64,000 nt of DNA from Carnobacterium pleistocenium FTR1 (GCF_000744285.1 NZ_JQLQ01000002.1:1488001-1552000); one strand, 5' to 3'; numbered from the stretch's first letter, positions 9,846-20,066 are shown. The notes: generated from the letters alone by a model not told the origin. Numbers and translations: made by a program.

Positions 9846-10727
9846 CTATTTTTTAACTTGATTCATAACTTCTTCAGCAAAGTTTTCTTCACGTTTTTCA
9901 ATTCCTTCGCCAACTTCAAAACGTACAAATGATTTAATTACAGCGCCTTTTGATTCGATATATTTACCAACTGTTTGATCTGGATCTTTAACAAATGGTT
10001 GATCTACCAAACTGATTTCTGCTAAATATTTATTCATGCGGCCTGTGATCATTTTTTCAACGATATTAGCTGGTTTGCCTTCATTTAAAGCTTGTTCAGT
10101 TAAAACCTTTGTTTCATGGTCGATTTCTTCTTGAGAAACTTGATCGCTAGAAACATATTTTGGATTGCTAGCTGCGATATGCATAGCAACATCGCGAGCA
10201 GCTTCTTCGTCATTAGTTCCTTCAAGAACGACTAATACAGCAATACGTCCACCCATGTGGATGTAAGCTCCAAAAGCATCTGCATCAGTTTTTTCAACAC
10301 GTGAGAAACGACGCAATTCAATTTTTTCACCAATTTTAGTTACTGCTGCTAATAGCTCAGTTGCTACCGTGCCGTCTCCTGCTTTAAGAGCCTTAACGTC
10401 TTCAACTGTTTCTGGGTTTCCTGCAGCAACTGCTTCAGTTACATCTTTAACTAATTTTTGGAATTGTACGTTTTTAGAAACAAAGTCAGTTTCAGAGTTT
10501 ATTTCAGTAATAGAACCAATATTTCCGTTTACGTATACGCCAGCTAAACCTTCAGCAGCAATACGGTCAGCTTTTTTAGCAGCTTTTGCTCCACCGGTTT
10601 CTCTTAGGTGATCTACTGCAGCGTCCATGTCTCCATCAACGGCAACTAATGCTTTTTTAGCGTCCATCATTCCTACGCCAGTCATGTCGCGTAATTGTTT
10701 AACTAGTTGAGCTGTTACTTTTGCCAT
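9846..10727 (-). CDS. tsf: Translation elongation factor Ts
   Basis: Guanine nucleotide exchange factor for EF-Tu. The N-terminal UBA-like part ([17 protein letters not shown], then GMMDAKKAL) and the core contacting EF-Tu ([10 protein letters not shown]) are clear. The length of 293 residues is normal. The open frame extends nine codons further (to 10754), but that part contains the Shine-Dalgarno AGGAGG. The start is therefore the ATG at 10725-10727, which gives the conserved MAKVTA N-terminus. It follows rpsB after a gap with a terminator-like structure and is closed by its own terminator. Confidence 0.97.
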   Translation of the reverse strand: MAKVTAQLVKQLRDMTGVGMMDAKKALVAVDGDMDAAVDHLRETGGAKAAKKADRIAAEGLAGVYVNGNIGSITEINSETDFVSKNVQFQKLVKDVTEAVAAGNPETVEDVKALKAGDGTVATELLAAVTKIGEKIELRRFSRVEKTDADAFGAYIHMGGRIAVLVVLEGTNDEEAARDVAMHIAASNPKYVSSDQVSQEEIDHETKVLTEQALNEGKPANIVEKMITGRMNKYLAEISLVDQPFVKDPDQTVGKYIESKGAVIKSFVRFEVGEGIEKREENFAEEVMNQVKK

Positions 10728-10782
10728 TCTATATTTCCTCCTAATAAATTTCATTATTCTTTTTTTAGATAAAATTTCACAA

Positions 10783-10865
10783 AAAAAGACTGACCCGTCA
10801 AGAAAGAAATGACGCCGCTTCGCAAAAAGTCGCTTTTCACTTCTCCCTACTCGAGACAGCCTTAT
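10783..10865 (-). promoter_or_regulatory. Attenuator-like structure between rpsB and tsf
   Basis: On the minus strand AAGGCTG can pair with CAGTCTT, with an inner AGAAGTGA / TCATTTCT stem, and the structure is followed by a run of seven T. It looks like an intrinsic terminator or attenuator that would lower tsf relative to rpsB. Folding was done by eye. Confidence 0.5.
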
Positions 10866-10883
10866 TTAGTGTTAATAATTTAA

Positions 10884-11672
10884 TTATTCAGCGTTTTTTC
10901 CTTCAACGGCTTCAACAATTTCTTCGATTGAAGCTGTTTCAGAAGCTACAGGTGCTTCAGGTGTGAATGTTTCTTCAACTACTTCATCTTCACCTTGATT
11001 TCCTTCGATCATAGCGTCAGCCATTTTTGAAGTAATCAATTTAACAGCGCGGATAGCGTCATCGTTTGATGGGATGATAACATCGATTTCATCTGGATCA
11101 CAGTTAGTATCAACCATTGCTACTACTGGGATGTTTAATTTGTGTGCTTCTTGGATTGCAATACGTTCTTTACGAGGGTCAACAACGAACAATACATCTG
11201 GAATTCTTGGCATATCTTGAATACCACCTAAGAATTTTTCAAGACGGTCACGTTGTTTGATTAAAATCCCAACTTCTTTTTTAGGAAGGACATCAAAAGT
11301 TCCGTCTTCTTCCATTTTGTTGATAGCTTTCAAACGTTTGATACGTTTTTGGATAGTATCCCAGTTTGTTAATGTTCCACCTAACCAACGGTGGTTTACA
11401 AAGTATTGTCCAGCACGAGTTGCTTCATCTTTGATAGCTTCTTGTGCTTGTTTTTTAGTACCAACGAATAAAGCGATTCCGCCATTTTCAGATACTTCTT
11501 TCATGTAGTTGTATGCTGTATCAGCTAACTTAACTGTTTTTTGTAAGTCGATGATGTAGATACCGTTTCTTTCTGTAAAGATAAAACGTTTCATTTTTGG
11601 GTTCCAACGACGTGTTTGGTGACCAAAATGTACTCCTGCTTCAAGCAATTGTTTCATTGAAATTACTGCCAT
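10884..11672 (-). CDS. rpsB: 30S ribosomal protein S2
   Basis: Component of the 30S subunit, placed at the head-body junction, needed for S1 binding and mRNA engagement. Family landmarks are [20 protein letters not shown] at the start, [20 protein letters not shown], and [21 protein letters not shown]. The body is of usual length and ends in an acidic, low-complexity tail (about residues 225-262) often seen in Lactobacillales S2. It is first in the rpsB-tsf operon, with a consensus promoter at 11804-11832. Confidence 0.97.
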   Translation of the reverse strand: MAVISMKQLLEAGVHFGHQTRRWNPKMKRFIFTERNGIYIIDLQKTVKLADTAYNYMKEVSENGGIALFVGTKKQAQEAIKDEATRAGQYFVNHRWLGGTLTNWDTIQKRIKRLKAINKMEEDGTFDVLPKKEVGILIKQRDRLEKFLGGIQDMPRIPDVLFVVDPRKERIAIQEAHKLNIPVVAMVDTNCDPDEIDVIIPSNDDAIRAVKLITSKMADAMIEGNQGEDEVVEETFTPEAPVASETASIEEIVEAVEGKNAE

Positions 11673-11832
11673 AATATATTTCCTCCATTGGTTTTAATTT
11701 TCCTCCTTCAAATTCAACTGTAAGGAGACTTGACTAATCAAGCACCGTCCTTTACATCCTTTGAAGTGTGAAATAATTTTCAGTGCTTTTAGCACCGTAG
11801 ATAATTGTATATCATATAATTAGAAATATCAA
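11673..11832 (-). promoter_or_regulatory. rpsB promoter and structured 5' leader
   Basis: On the minus strand TTGATA (11827-11832), a 17-nt spacer and TACAAT (11804-11809) form a near-consensus sigma-A promoter. The leader of roughly 125 nt contains two short hairpins, GTGC-TAAAA-GCAC and CTTGA-TTAG-TCAAG, and two copies of CGGTGC. S2 commonly represses its own operon, so the leader may be the target; that is inference. Confidence 0.65.
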
Positions 11833-11858
11833 GTCTAACTATCGTTTTTTATTTCTGA

Positions 11859-14800
11859 CTACATTCCAATATTCAAAATTTCACGAATGTCATCTTCTGA
11901 TAATTGACTTGCTTCTTTTTGAATAGAGCCATCTTCAGTAATGATTTGATCAAATAATGCTTTTTTCTCTTGTTGCAATTGATCAATTTTTTCTTCAATC
12001 GTTCCTTCTGCAATCAACCGTAAGACTTGAACAACTTTTTTCTGTCCAATTCTATGAGCACGTCCAGCCGCTTGTTCCTCAACTGCTGGATTCCACCATA
12101 AATCGTAGAGGATGACCATATCTGCACCTGTAAGATTTAAACCTGTGCCACCAGCCTTAAGTGAGATAAGAAAAACATCTTTTTCTCCTGCGTTAAATCG
12201 ATTAACCATTTTAATTCGTTCTTTCGGCTTTGTTTGGCCACTCAAGTAAAATGTTTCTACTTCCTGCTCAGCCAATTCTTTTTCGATAATTGCAAGCATT
12301 GAAGTGAATTGTGAAAAGATCAAAATACGTCTGCCATTTTCTCTTGCAGTTTGGATCGTTTCTTTTAGCTGCTCAAGTTTCCCTGAGTCGCCTTCATAAT
12401 CATCAATAAACAATTTAGGGTCACAGCAAATTTGTCTTAGACGTGTTAACCCAGCTAAGATTTCAATCCGATTCTTTTTAAATTCTGCTCCATTCATGCT
12501 GTTTACACTTTCTTGGATTCGTTGTAAGTAAGCAAGATAGACTGTTTTTTGTTCTTTAGTCATTTGACTATATAAATTGGTTTCAATTTTATCAGGTAGT
12601 TCTTTCAAAACATCTTTTTTGATTCGTCTTAGTACAAAGGGACGAATCATTTTAGCAATTTGTTCATTTGGAAGAGTTTTGAATTTTTTAACTGAAGGAA
12701 AGAAACCAGGCATGATTAGCTGAAAAATAGCCCATAATTCTTCGATTTTATTCTCTATAGGTGTCCCACTTAAAGCAAATCTTTTTTTAATAGTTAAATC
12801 TCTTAATGCTTGAGAAGTTTTAGTATTATGATTTTTAACCATCTGTGACTCATCTAAAATCAACGTACTAAAAGGGAAACGTTTATAATGGACGACATCT
12901 TGTCTAAAACTAGGATAAGATGTAATCAAAACTTGATTTGGTTTAACATTTTCAACTAATTGCATTCTTTCTTCAGCCGTGCCAGAAACAACGATACTTT
13001 CAATAGATGGCGCAAATTTTTCAATTTCGTAATGCCAATTATAAATCAATGAAGCTGGGGCAACGATAAGGAAAGGATCATTTTCTCCTTTTTCCTCTAT
13101 TTCAGATAACATATAAGTAATTACTTGAATTGTTTTCCCAAGCCCCATATCATCTGCTAAAATACCGCCAAATCCATATTTAGATAACATTTTCAACCAT
13201 TGAAATCCTGTTTTTTGATAAGGTCTTAAATCTGCATTCAACGATTTAGGGACCTCAGCTTCGAACTCTTCAGGAAAATTCAAATCATGAATTAAATTTT
13301 TGAATTTTTTTGAAACAGTACCTTTTGTTTTTTCATCCAATGAAATTTTTTCATTTAATTCAAGTCCGCGATAGCTAGGGAGTTGAATTCCACCATTTTG
13401 AAATTTTTTGGTAACTCTCAACTCATTTAGTACATCACTTACTTGTTTAAAACTCTCTGATTCCAAGGAAAGAATGGTTCCATTGTCAAATTTATGAAAA
13501 GCTTTTTTTTCCATTAAACTTTTTAACACATCATCTACTTCTTCAGGAGTGATTCCTTTGATGTCAAAACGGACATCTAAAAATGAACCTTCCTTTTGAA
13601 CATCGATGATTGTTTCTGGATCTATTTGATTTAAAAACATACTATCTAACAAATCATCTACATATACCGTGGCATCCAACTCTAAAGTTGGGATTTCTTT
13701 CGTGAATAATGTATAAAATTCATCATCACGAACCATTCGTTTAGCATAATTAGTTTCTGTTCGATGATAGTCAAACCCAGTCAATTGATTAATGATCATC
13801 ATTTCTTTTTCACTGTCTCTAATAATTTGAACGCCTTCTTCAGGCAACTGATTTTTAGAGGGATCCGTTGATAAAATCATATATCTGTAATTAAACTCAA
13901 CTGTGGCATGTACTGCCTCGTTATGGTACTCAAAATAAATAGATGTTAATAAAGGTTCTTGTACAAAAGATTCTTTTAATTGATCATCAATAGAGACATT
14001 TCCTATCTTCACAAGCAATGGCATAACATAAGCTGTGAAATCAGGCATATCAGCAGATTCTATAATGATATTATCGCCATCATACCGTTGTAAAAATTGT
14101 TGCAACGGACGATAAGCACGCATTTGTTCTAAAGAAGGTTGAAAAACAATATTATCTGATACAAACCAATCGTATTCTTTCAAGTGACTATCTGCTAAAC
14201 CTGTAATAGCTAAAGTGACCGTTTTATTTTTTTGTGAGATTTCAAAAGAAAAAGGCATTTTTTCTTCCACAAACATCATTGTCTTGTACGTGGTTGCTTT
14301 TGTAATAAATTGTAAATTCCCACTGTCTTGTAAATTTTGAATAGTTTCTTCTGCTAAGGCAGTCATTAGAATCAAATAACGGTTATTTGTTAAAAGTGAT
14401 TTTGCATCTTTATACTCTCCAGAAATCAATTGAATAGATTTGTACTGCTTATGCAGATTTTCTAAGATTTCACTATCTTCTTGTTCAATAGAGACATCTT
14501 TAAAATTGATTTCTTGACCAGCTTTCAACTCAACCGTTTCTTTTTTTATAAAACTTTCTAAAAATAAAGGTAAATCTTTCACAATATACATCTTGTCTAT
14601 TCCAGCTTTAAGACTGAGAGTAAACACATCAAATGAGGACCTTATAAGTGCAGTAGTCATTGGTTTTATTTCAACTCTATATTCTAATTTTAATGACTGT
14701 TTTTGCTTAGAGATAGTCGTTTTTTTTCTATTTTCATTTAAGAATATACGAGTAAATGACTCTGTTAACTCCTGACCAGGATTTGGAGAATCCACAGCAA

Positions 14801-15086
14801 TTTGCTTAGCATTTTCAGCTGTCATGACCCGACTGATTTTTCTATCTCTCAACTCCAACTCAACAGCAACTGTATGTTTACAGTATCCGTGATTTTTCCA
14901 ATAAAGACATTCACAAAAATCATCTTCTTTTGTAGAACCGTCTAATTCAACATGAAAAATATCACTTCCCATAACTTCGGCGGACCATATTTTTTTTTCT
15001 AAAAATGAGTTGACTGAAAGGACGCGTTTCTCTGCAACATATTGTCTTCCTTGCTCAATAACGCGTTCTGGTATACTCCATTTCAT
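11859..15086 (-). CDS. SNF2-family DEAD/DEAH helicase with SWIM zinc finger
   Basis: Predicted ATP-dependent double-stranded DNA translocase of the bacterial RapA/SNF2-like group (1075 residues); the cellular role is not established. An N-terminal SWIM finger is seen as CECLYWKNHGYCKH (about residues 58-71). A family-specific middle region follows. The helicase core has Walker A ADDMGLGKTIQ, motif II LDESQ (DESQ in place of DEAH), motif III LSGTPIENKIEELW, and the C-terminal lobe with LISLKAGGTGLNLT and the final motif QAAGRAHRIGQ. It is monocistronic, between rpsB and a divergent acyltransferase gene. The DESQ variant is common in this family. Confidence 0.9.
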   Translation of the reverse strand: MKWSIPERVIEQGRQYVAEKRVLSVNSFLEKKIWSAEVMGSDIFHVELDGSTKEDDFCECLYWKNHGYCKHTVAVELELRDRKISRVMTAENAKQIAVDSPNPGQELTESFTRIFLNENRKKTTISKQKQSLKLEYRVEIKPMTTALIRSSFDVFTLSLKAGIDKMYIVKDLPLFLESFIKKETVELKAGQEINFKDVSIEQEDSEILENLHKQYKSIQLISGEYKDAKSLLTNNRYLILMTALAEETIQNLQDSGNLQFITKATTYKTMMFVEEKMPFSFEISQKNKTVTLAITGLADSHLKEYDWFVSDNIVFQPSLEQMRAYRPLQQFLQRYDGDNIIIESADMPDFTAYVMPLLVKIGNVSIDDQLKESFVQEPLLTSIYFEYHNEAVHATVEFNYRYMILSTDPSKNQLPEEGVQIIRDSEKEMMIINQLTGFDYHRTETNYAKRMVRDDEFYTLFTKEIPTLELDATVYVDDLLDSMFLNQIDPETIIDVQKEGSFLDVRFDIKGITPEEVDDVLKSLMEKKAFHKFDNGTILSLESESFKQVSDVLNELRVTKKFQNGGIQLPSYRGLELNEKISLDEKTKGTVSKKFKNLIHDLNFPEEFEAEVPKSLNADLRPYQKTGFQWLKMLSKYGFGGILADDMGLGKTIQVITYMLSEIEEKGENDPFLIVAPASLIYNWHYEIEKFAPSIESIVVSGTAEERMQLVENVKPNQVLITSYPSFRQDVVHYKRFPFSTLILDESQMVKNHNTKTSQALRDLTIKKRFALSGTPIENKIEELWAIFQLIMPGFFPSVKKFKTLPNEQIAKMIRPFVLRRIKKDVLKELPDKIETNLYSQMTKEQKTVYLAYLQRIQESVNSMNGAEFKKNRIEILAGLTRLRQICCDPKLFIDDYEGDSGKLEQLKETIQTARENGRRILIFSQFTSMLAIIEKELAEQEVETFYLSGQTKPKERIKMVNRFNAGEKDVFLISLKAGGTGLNLTGADMVILYDLWWNPAVEEQAAGRAHRIGQKKVVQVLRLIAEGTIEEKIDQLQQEKKALFDQIITEDGSIQKEASQLSEDDIREILNIGM

Positions 15087-15355
15087 TCAACATTCCCCTA
15101 CTTTCTTGCTTTTCATAATTTTTTCTTTAAAAGCGCGTTTTTTTCTATCTCTCTATTGTACGTCATTATAGCTAAAAAAGAAAATTTTTTCTTTTAAGTC
15201 TAAACGATTCTGCTATTTTATTTCCACAAATAACCTGCACATTTTTATTAGTTATTGGATAGATTAAAAATAACTTGCTAAAATATCAGTTATGAATCAT
15301 ACTATTATTATAAAAAATGCTTCAGAAAACTGAACTAATGAGAGGTTGAATAAAT

Positions 15356-15976
15356 TTGTTTTATAGAATTCTACGTGGCACTTTGCGTTTTCTGTTAGCC
15401 ATTTTAAATGGCAATGCACATTATGAAAATCGTACCAAGTTGCCAACTGATACATCTTACATCTTAGTAGCACCGCACAGAACCTGGATTGATCCTGTTT
15501 ACCTAGCTATAGCGGCTAGCCCTAAACCCTTTACTTTTATGGCAAAAAAAGAATTGTTCCAGAATCCTATCTTAAGTTGGATCATTAGACATGCCAACGC
15601 CTTTCCAGTGGATCGCGCTAATCCAGGGCCTAGCGCTATTAAAACACCTGTTAAAATCCTGAAGAACGGAAATTTGAGTCTTATGATTTTCCCAACTGGA
15701 ACAAGGCATTCTGACGAAATAAAAGGAGGAGCAGCTACGATTGCTAAATTAAGCGGTGTTCCAATCATTCCTGCAGTCTATCAAGGACCTATAACTTTAG
15801 CTGGAATTTTAAAACGACAGAAAGTAACCATTCGTTTTGGAGATCCAATCAACATAGATCCTAAAATTAAACTTTCAAAAGAAAATTTAAAAATGATCGA
15901 CGAACAAATGCAACAAGCTTTTGATCAATTGGATATAGAAATTGACCCTTCATTTAAATACGATCGTACAAAATAA
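15356..15976 (+). CDS. plsC: 1-acyl-sn-glycerol-3-phosphate acyltransferase (PlsC-like)
   Basis: Membrane-associated acyltransferase that adds the second acyl chain to lysophosphatidic acid. The catalytic HX4D motif is APHRTWIDP (about residues 40-48), and the substrate motif FPTGTRH is a variant of FPEGTRS with Thr for Glu. A third block, VPIIPAVYQGP, follows. The length of 206 residues is at the short end of the family. The start is TTG at 15356 after AGAGG. It is divergent from the helicase gene and ends in its own terminator. It could act on a different acyl acceptor, so the symbol is by family resemblance. Confidence 0.85.
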   Translation: MFYRILRGTLRFLLAILNGNAHYENRTKLPTDTSYILVAPHRTWIDPVYLAIAASPKPFTFMAKKELFQNPILSWIIRHANAFPVDRANPGPSAIKTPVKILKNGNLSLMIFPTGTRHSDEIKGGAATIAKLSGVPIIPAVYQGPITLAGILKRQKVTIRFGDPINIDPKIKLSKENLKMIDEQMQQAFDQLDIEIDPSFKYDRTK

Positions 15977-15984
15977 TAAAAAGA

Positions 15985-16016
15985 GCGAAAAGTCGTTAAT
16001 GACTTTTCGCTTTTTT
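15985..16016 (+). terminator. Terminator of the plsC-like gene
   Basis: A 10-bp stem (GCGAAAAGTC / GACTTTTCGC) with a 6-nt loop is followed by six T. Confidence 0.85.
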
Positions 16017-16351
16017 CATTATTGATTGATTGAGACAACTTTCCAAAAATTTATTATGTCATTTGGCTATTCTCTTCAAAATTCTTGTCTTCTCTACCAA
16101 CTATCTTTATCACGTTTACTTTTAAGGTACTCTTTTGAGTTTTACCAATTATGTTTAAAGCCGCTCGCAAATCTTTCACTTTCTCCTACAGCTTAGTAAT
16201 TTACACCAAGAGGGGCTTTAGTGAAGAAATTAAGGGTTGAATCAAAGCAACTAAGTTTTCTTTTAATGACTAACCTTACAACCAAAACAAAAAATACCAT
16301 ACCTTTATTAACAAACTTCACTTTTTTGCTGCCCCTTATTTACCCTTATTT
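16017..16351. other. Intergenic stretch without a recognisable gene
   Basis: About 335 nt of AT-rich DNA lie between the plsC-like terminator and the palindrome behind yneF. A GTG-initiated frame from 16221 has no good ribosome site and runs through the palindrome, so I do not call it. No promoter or RNA motif was evident. Confidence 0.5.
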
Positions 16352-16397
16352 AATCAAAAGGTGCGCACAGATAATTATCTGTGCGCACCTTTTGATT
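16352..16397 (-). terminator. 46-nt perfect palindrome, probable yneF terminator
   Basis: Two 23-nt arms are exact reverse complements with no spacer; the centre is CAGATAATTATCTG and the GC-rich part is GGTGCGCACAG. It lies just downstream of yneF (minus strand) and ends in TTTT, so it would form a very stable terminator hairpin. The length and perfection are unusual. Confidence 0.75.
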
Positions 16398-16418
16398 TTC
16401 ATAGGCCAGTGTATGCGA

Positions 16419-16664
16419 CTATTTCTTTTTACTTGTTTTTGTTGTCTTGGTTGTTTGTGTTTTCATTGATGACATCATTTGTTTAATTTTCTTTTCTGAT
16501 GGTTTTTGTCCCATTTGCATCATTAACATACGCAACATGTTTTCATCAACAGGTGGATTTTTTTTGAAATAATCCATCATGTATCTTCTAGCGATAAAGA
16601 ATCCACCGACAGCTCCACCAACCAAAGCTAATATAATTAAAAAAATAGCAAGACCTAAATTCAT
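16419..16664 (-). CDS. yneF: YneF family (UPF0154) small membrane protein
   Basis: Conserved Firmicutes protein of unknown function, 81 residues. The N-terminal transmembrane helix (about residues 3-25, rich in Gly and Ile) is followed by the family hallmark [17 protein letters not shown], then [18 protein letters not shown]. The C-terminus is Lys/Thr-rich low-complexity sequence. It lies downstream of transketolase as in Bacillus subtilis, but each gene has its own terminator here. Assignment rests on the N-terminal motif and the position. Confidence 0.9.
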   Translation of the reverse strand: MNLGLAIFLIILALVGGAVGGFFIARRYMMDYFKKNPPVDENMLRMLMMQMGQKPSEKKIKQMMSSMKTQTTKTTKTSKKK

Positions 16665-16788
16665 TTTTATTCACTCCTTTCAAACCTCTCAAGACTTAAT
16701 TGTACTAAATAATAGTATAAAAATAAACTAAAATTCTATTTCTTTCGTTAAAAAGACATATTTCACCAAAAAATATCCAAAAGAAAGC

Positions 16789-16820
16789 CCTGCAAGTGTG
16801 AAGTTCAACTTACAGGGCCT
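16789..16820 (-). terminator. Terminator of tkt
   Basis: GCCCTG(C)AAGT pairs with ACTT(A)CAGGGC across a 10-nt loop; the minus strand then reads CTTTCTTTT. It follows the tkt stop codon directly. Confidence 0.75.
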
Positions 16821-16824
16821 AATA

Positions 16825-18819
16825 TTATAAGTTATTAAATGTTTTCACAACATTTTCTACTGTGAAACCATAATTTTTAATAACAGTATCTCCAGGTGCA
16901 CTTGCACCATACTTATCGATACCAACTGAAGCTCCGTCTAGGCCGACATAACGTTCCCAACCAAATGTAGCACCCATTTCAATAGATACACGTTTACGAA
17001 CTTCATTTGGTAAAACACTTTCTTTATAAGCTGAATCTTGTTTTTCAAATAAGTCAAAACTTGGGACAGAAACAACTGAAACATCTTGTCCACTTTCTTT
17101 CAAAGCTTTTTGAGCTTCAATAGCTAAAGCTACTTCTGAACCAGATGCCAATAAAATACCTTCTGGTTTTTCACCAGTTTGAGCTGAAATGACATAAGCT
17201 CCTTTAGCAACATTCGTACGAGCTCCTGTTTTAGTCCCAGGTAATACAGGTAAATTTTGACGAGATAAGACTAACATTGTTGGGTGATCTGTCGACGTTA
17301 GAGCCAATTCCCAAGCAGCAACAACTTCATTTCCATCTGCTGGACGGATAATTGAAAGGTTAGGCATACCACGTAAGCTAGATAATTGCTCTATCGGTTC
17401 ATGAGTAGGACCATCTTCTCCAACAGCAATTGAATCATGTGTGAACACGTATGTTGTCGGTAATTTAGAAATAGCTGCTAAACGAACAGCCGCACGCAAG
17501 TAATCAGTAAATACGAAGAATGTTCCACCATACGTTCTAGTACCACCATGTAAGACAATTCCGTTCATAGCAGCTGTCATACCAAACTCACGAACACCAT
17601 ACCATATATTTCTTCCGTCATATTGACCAGCTTGGAAATCTTTTTCATCTGATATCATTGTATTATTTGATGAAGACAAATCAGCAGAACCGCCCCATAA
17701 ATAAGGAACTCTTTTTGCAATTGCATTTAGAGCTTGGCTGCTTGTAACACGAGAAGCTAATGCTTTATCTTCAACATCATAAGATGGCAAGTCAGCGTCC
17801 CAATTTGCTGGTAATTCATTACTTAGAGCTAATTCAAATTGTTCAGCTAATTCTGGATATTCAGCATGGTAATCTTCAAATGCTGTTTTCCATTCTTCTT
17901 CAGCTTTAGCACCTTTTTCTACCATTGTTTCTTTAAAACGATCCGCTACTTCAGTAGGAACGAAGAAGTCGACATTTTCCCATCCGTAAGCCTTTTTAGC
18001 AGCTGTAATTCCTTCTGCTCCAATTGGTGCACCATGGACTTTATGTGTTCCTGCGTTAGGAGCACCAAAACCAATAACTGTTTTAACTTCGATTAAAGTA
18101 GGTTTTTTTGTTTCAGCTTTTGCAGCTTTGATTGCTGCGTTGATTTCTTCTAAATCATTACCATCTTTGACAAGAATATGTTGCCAACCATAAGCTTCAA
18201 ACCGTTGTCCAACATTTTCAGTAAATGCTTTAGATGTTGGTCCATCTAGAGAAATATCATTTGAATCATAAAGAACAATAAATTTTCCGAGCTCCAAATG
18301 AGCAGCTAAGCTTGCAGATTCGGCTGAAACACCTTCCATTAAATCACCATCTCCACATAGAGCATAGGTGTGATGATCAACGATGGTGTGGCCCTTTTTA
18401 TTATAAGTGGCAGCTAAGTGAGCTTCTGCCATTGCCATCCCAACGCCATTTGCAATTCCTTGTCCTAAAGGACCAGTCGTTGCTTCTACCCCATCTGTAT
18501 GATTTACTTCTGGATGTCCAGGAGTTTTACTATCCCATTGGCGGAATTGTTTTAAATCATCAATTTTCACGTCATATCCAGCTAAATGTAATAAACTGTA
18601 AAGTAACATTGAACCATGCCCAGCTGATAAAACAAAACGGTCACGGTCGAACCATTTCGCATTTTTTGGATTTACTTTTAATTGTTTTGTCCACAATGTG
18701 TAAGCCATTGGTGCAGCTCCCATAGGTAACCCTGGATGTCCCGAATTGGCTTTTTGTATACCATCCATACTTAGTGTTCTAATTGTAGCTACTGCTAATT
18801 GATCTGTGTTATCAAACAA
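16825..18819 (-). CDS. tkt: Transketolase
   Basis: Thiamine-diphosphate enzyme of the pentose phosphate pathway that transfers two-carbon ketol units between sugar phosphates. The N-terminal domain shows [18 protein letters not shown] and the cofactor motif GDGDLMEG ending in YDSND. The pyrimidine domain carries [12 protein letters not shown] and [20 protein letters not shown], and a C-terminal domain follows. The length of about 664 residues is normal. The longest frame begins at an ATG (18828) with GG directly against it. I prefer the TTG at 18817-18819, 8 nt after AAAGGA, giving [14 protein letters not shown], the usual beginning. It lies between ynzC and yneF as in Bacillus. Confidence 0.96.
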   Translation of the reverse strand: MFDNTDQLAVATIRTLSMDGIQKANSGHPGLPMGAAPMAYTLWTKQLKVNPKNAKWFDRDRFVLSAGHGSMLLYSLLHLAGYDVKIDDLKQFRQWDSKTPGHPEVNHTDGVEATTGPLGQGIANGVGMAMAEAHLAATYNKKGHTIVDHHTYALCGDGDLMEGVSAESASLAAHLELGKFIVLYDSNDISLDGPTSKAFTENVGQRFEAYGWQHILVKDGNDLEEINAAIKAAKAETKKPTLIEVKTVIGFGAPNAGTHKVHGAPIGAEGITAAKKAYGWENVDFFVPTEVADRFKETMVEKGAKAEEEWKTAFEDYHAEYPELAEQFELALSNELPANWDADLPSYDVEDKALASRVTSSQALNAIAKRVPYLWGGSADLSSSNNTMISDEKDFQAGQYDGRNIWYGVREFGMTAAMNGIVLHGGTRTYGGTFFVFTDYLRAAVRLAAISKLPTTYVFTHDSIAVGEDGPTHEPIEQLSSLRGMPNLSIIRPADGNEVVAAWELALTSTDHPTMLVLSRQNLPVLPGTKTGARTNVAKGAYVISAQTGEKPEGILLASGSEVALAIEAQKALKESGQDVSVVSVPSFDLFEKQDSAYKESVLPNEVRKRVSIEMGATFGWERYVGLDGASVGIDKYGASAPGDTVIKNYGFTVENVVKTFNNL

Positions 18820-18946
18820 AAAAATCATCCTTTCGATTTGAACTCTCTTTTAATACTCCTTTAGTTTACTATTATTCCAGATTAAGTGCAACGCTTTCAC
18901 GAAACGATTGTTAACGATTGGGAGTATCTAATACTTATCACATTCA

Positions 18947-18966
18947 AGAACATTTATTTGTTCTTA
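18947..18966 (-). terminator. Hairpin at the end of ynzC
   Basis: AAGAACA and TGTTCTT pair around a 6-nt loop, overlapping the ynzC stop region. GC content is low and the T tract poor, so termination may be partial. The GAAC..GTTC halves resemble a LexA box but have 8 rather than 4 nt between them. Confidence 0.4.
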
Positions 18967-19203
18967 TCTGCCATGAAGGCCTTTTTCTTTTTGTATTTCT
19001 TTCAATTTTTCAGGAGTTACATCATTGCCCTCTTCATCAACTATTTTCACACCCTCAATTGTGTTTTTCATTCCACCTCTAAAAGCTTCAATATAAGCAT
19101 CACGAAGTTTTTTTTGTTCGACTTGTTCTTGGATGGTTAAGCCTTTTGTTTTCGATTTATTAGCTAAAGCATTTATTCTTTCAATTTGTTCTTTTGGCAA
19201 CAT
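18964..19203 (-). CDS. ynzC: YnzC family (DUF896/UPF0291) protein
   Basis: Small conserved Firmicutes protein, 79 residues, cytoplasmic. In Bacillus subtilis YnzC lies in the LexA-controlled yneA-yneB-ynzC operon; its function is unknown. Family hallmarks are the N-terminal helical hairpin ([17 protein letters not shown], then EEQVEQ-like [14 protein letters not shown]) and a C-terminal [18 protein letters not shown]. The gene is divergent from lexA and shares its intergenic region, which contains a LexA-type site. Neither yneA nor yneB is present between lexA and ynzC here. Confidence 0.92.
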   Translation of the reverse strand: MLPKEQIERINALANKSKTKGLTIQEQVEQKKLRDAYIEAFRGGMKNTIEGVKIVDEEGNDVTPEKLKEIQKEKGLHGR

Positions 19204-19288
19204 CTAATCACTCCAACATTATTTTTATTTTCTTGTTCAATTGTAACAAACTTCTTTAAAAAAAACATTCTTTTATCCTCTTTATCTA

Positions 19289-19324
19289 CGAACGTTTGTT
19301 TGATTTGTTATACCATATATGGTA
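19289..19324. promoter_or_regulatory. lexA/ynzC control region with a LexA box and a second palindrome
   Basis: CGAACGTTTGTTTG (19289-19302) matches the Bacillus-type LexA box CGAACN4GTTCG at 9 of the 10 fixed positions. Nine nt further on, TACCATATATGGTA (19311-19324) is a perfect 14-nt palindrome near the expected -10 of lexA. The first fits LexA autoregulation; the second has no assigned binder. Confidence 0.65.
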
Positions 19325-19367
19325 ATCTTAAAATGATAAAAAAAGAAACGAGGTGTTTATATCTATT

Positions 19368-19991
19368 ATGAGTAAAAATCCAGAATCAAGACAAGTCGAG
19401 GTCTTGCAATATATCTATAGTCAAGTTAAATTGAAGGGATACCCTCCAACTGTTAGAGAAATTGGAACTGCTGTCTCATTATCTTCAACCTCAACAGTAC
19501 ATGGGCATCTTTCTCGCTTAGAAAAAAATGGTTATATTCAACGAGACCCTAGTAAACCACGAGCAATTGAATTAACAGCATTAGGTTTAAGTAAATTAGG
19601 TATTGCGTTAGATAAAATTCCTTTATTAGGAACTGTAACAGCCGGCGAACCTATTTTAGCAGTAGAAGAAGCAACAGATTATTTCCCACTTCCACCAAAT
19701 TTACAATTTGAAAATGAATCCCTATTTATGTTGACCATACGAGGAGAAAGTATGATCAACGCAGGTATTTTTGATGGCGATGAGGTTATTATTCGCAAGC
19801 AAGGCACAGCTAATAATGGCGATATTGTCATCGCTATGACTGTTGATGATGAAGCGACTTGTAAAAGATTTTATAAAGAAAAAGATCATTATCGATTACA
19901 ACCTGAAAATGATACAATGAATCCTATCCTACTTAACGAAGTCAGCATTTTAGGTAAAGTCATTGGTTTATATCGTAGCCATATCCAATAA
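19368..19991 (+). CDS. lexA: LexA repressor
   Basis: SOS repressor that self-cleaves on contact with RecA filaments. The N-terminal winged helix covers residues 1-65 ([19 protein letters not shown]). The cleavage site is Ala92-Gly93 in GTVTAGEP, and the catalytic dyad is Ser128 (RGESMI) and Lys166 (EATCKRF). The length of 207 residues is standard. The frame opens at a GTG (19353) that is part of the ribosome site. The ATG at 19368 gives the expected MSKNPESRQ start. A LexA box lies 65-80 nt upstream. It probably also controls the prophage promoter at 52627-52655. Confidence 0.97.
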   Translation: MSKNPESRQVEVLQYIYSQVKLKGYPPTVREIGTAVSLSSTSTVHGHLSRLEKNGYIQRDPSKPRAIELTALGLSKLGIALDKIPLLGTVTAGEPILAVEEATDYFPLPPNLQFENESLFMLTIRGESMINAGIFDGDEVIIRKQGTANNGDIVIAMTVDDEATCKRFYKEKDHYRLQPENDTMNPILLNEVSILGKVIGLYRSHIQ

Positions 19992-19992
19992 C

Positions 19993-20036
19993 AAAAAACG
20001 AATGAATAGGAGCATACTCCTGTTCATTCGTTTTTT
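19993..20036. terminator. Bidirectional terminator between lexA and rnhB
   Basis: AAAAAACGAATGA and AGGAG pair with CTCCT and TTCATTCGTTTTTT around a short loop. It serves the convergent lexA and rnhB genes. Confidence 0.85.
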
Positions 20037-20066
20037 GTTTTTATTTTGGTGATTTAAAGAGTTTTA

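Noticed and set aside
16221-16469. 82-codon open frame on the plus strand
   Set aside because: GTG start without ribosome site, low-complexity translation, and it runs through the yneF terminator palindrome into yneF.
18947-18966. GAAC-N8-GTTC as a LexA site
   Set aside because: The spacing between half sites is 8 rather than 4 nt, and it lies at the end of ynzC, not at a promoter.
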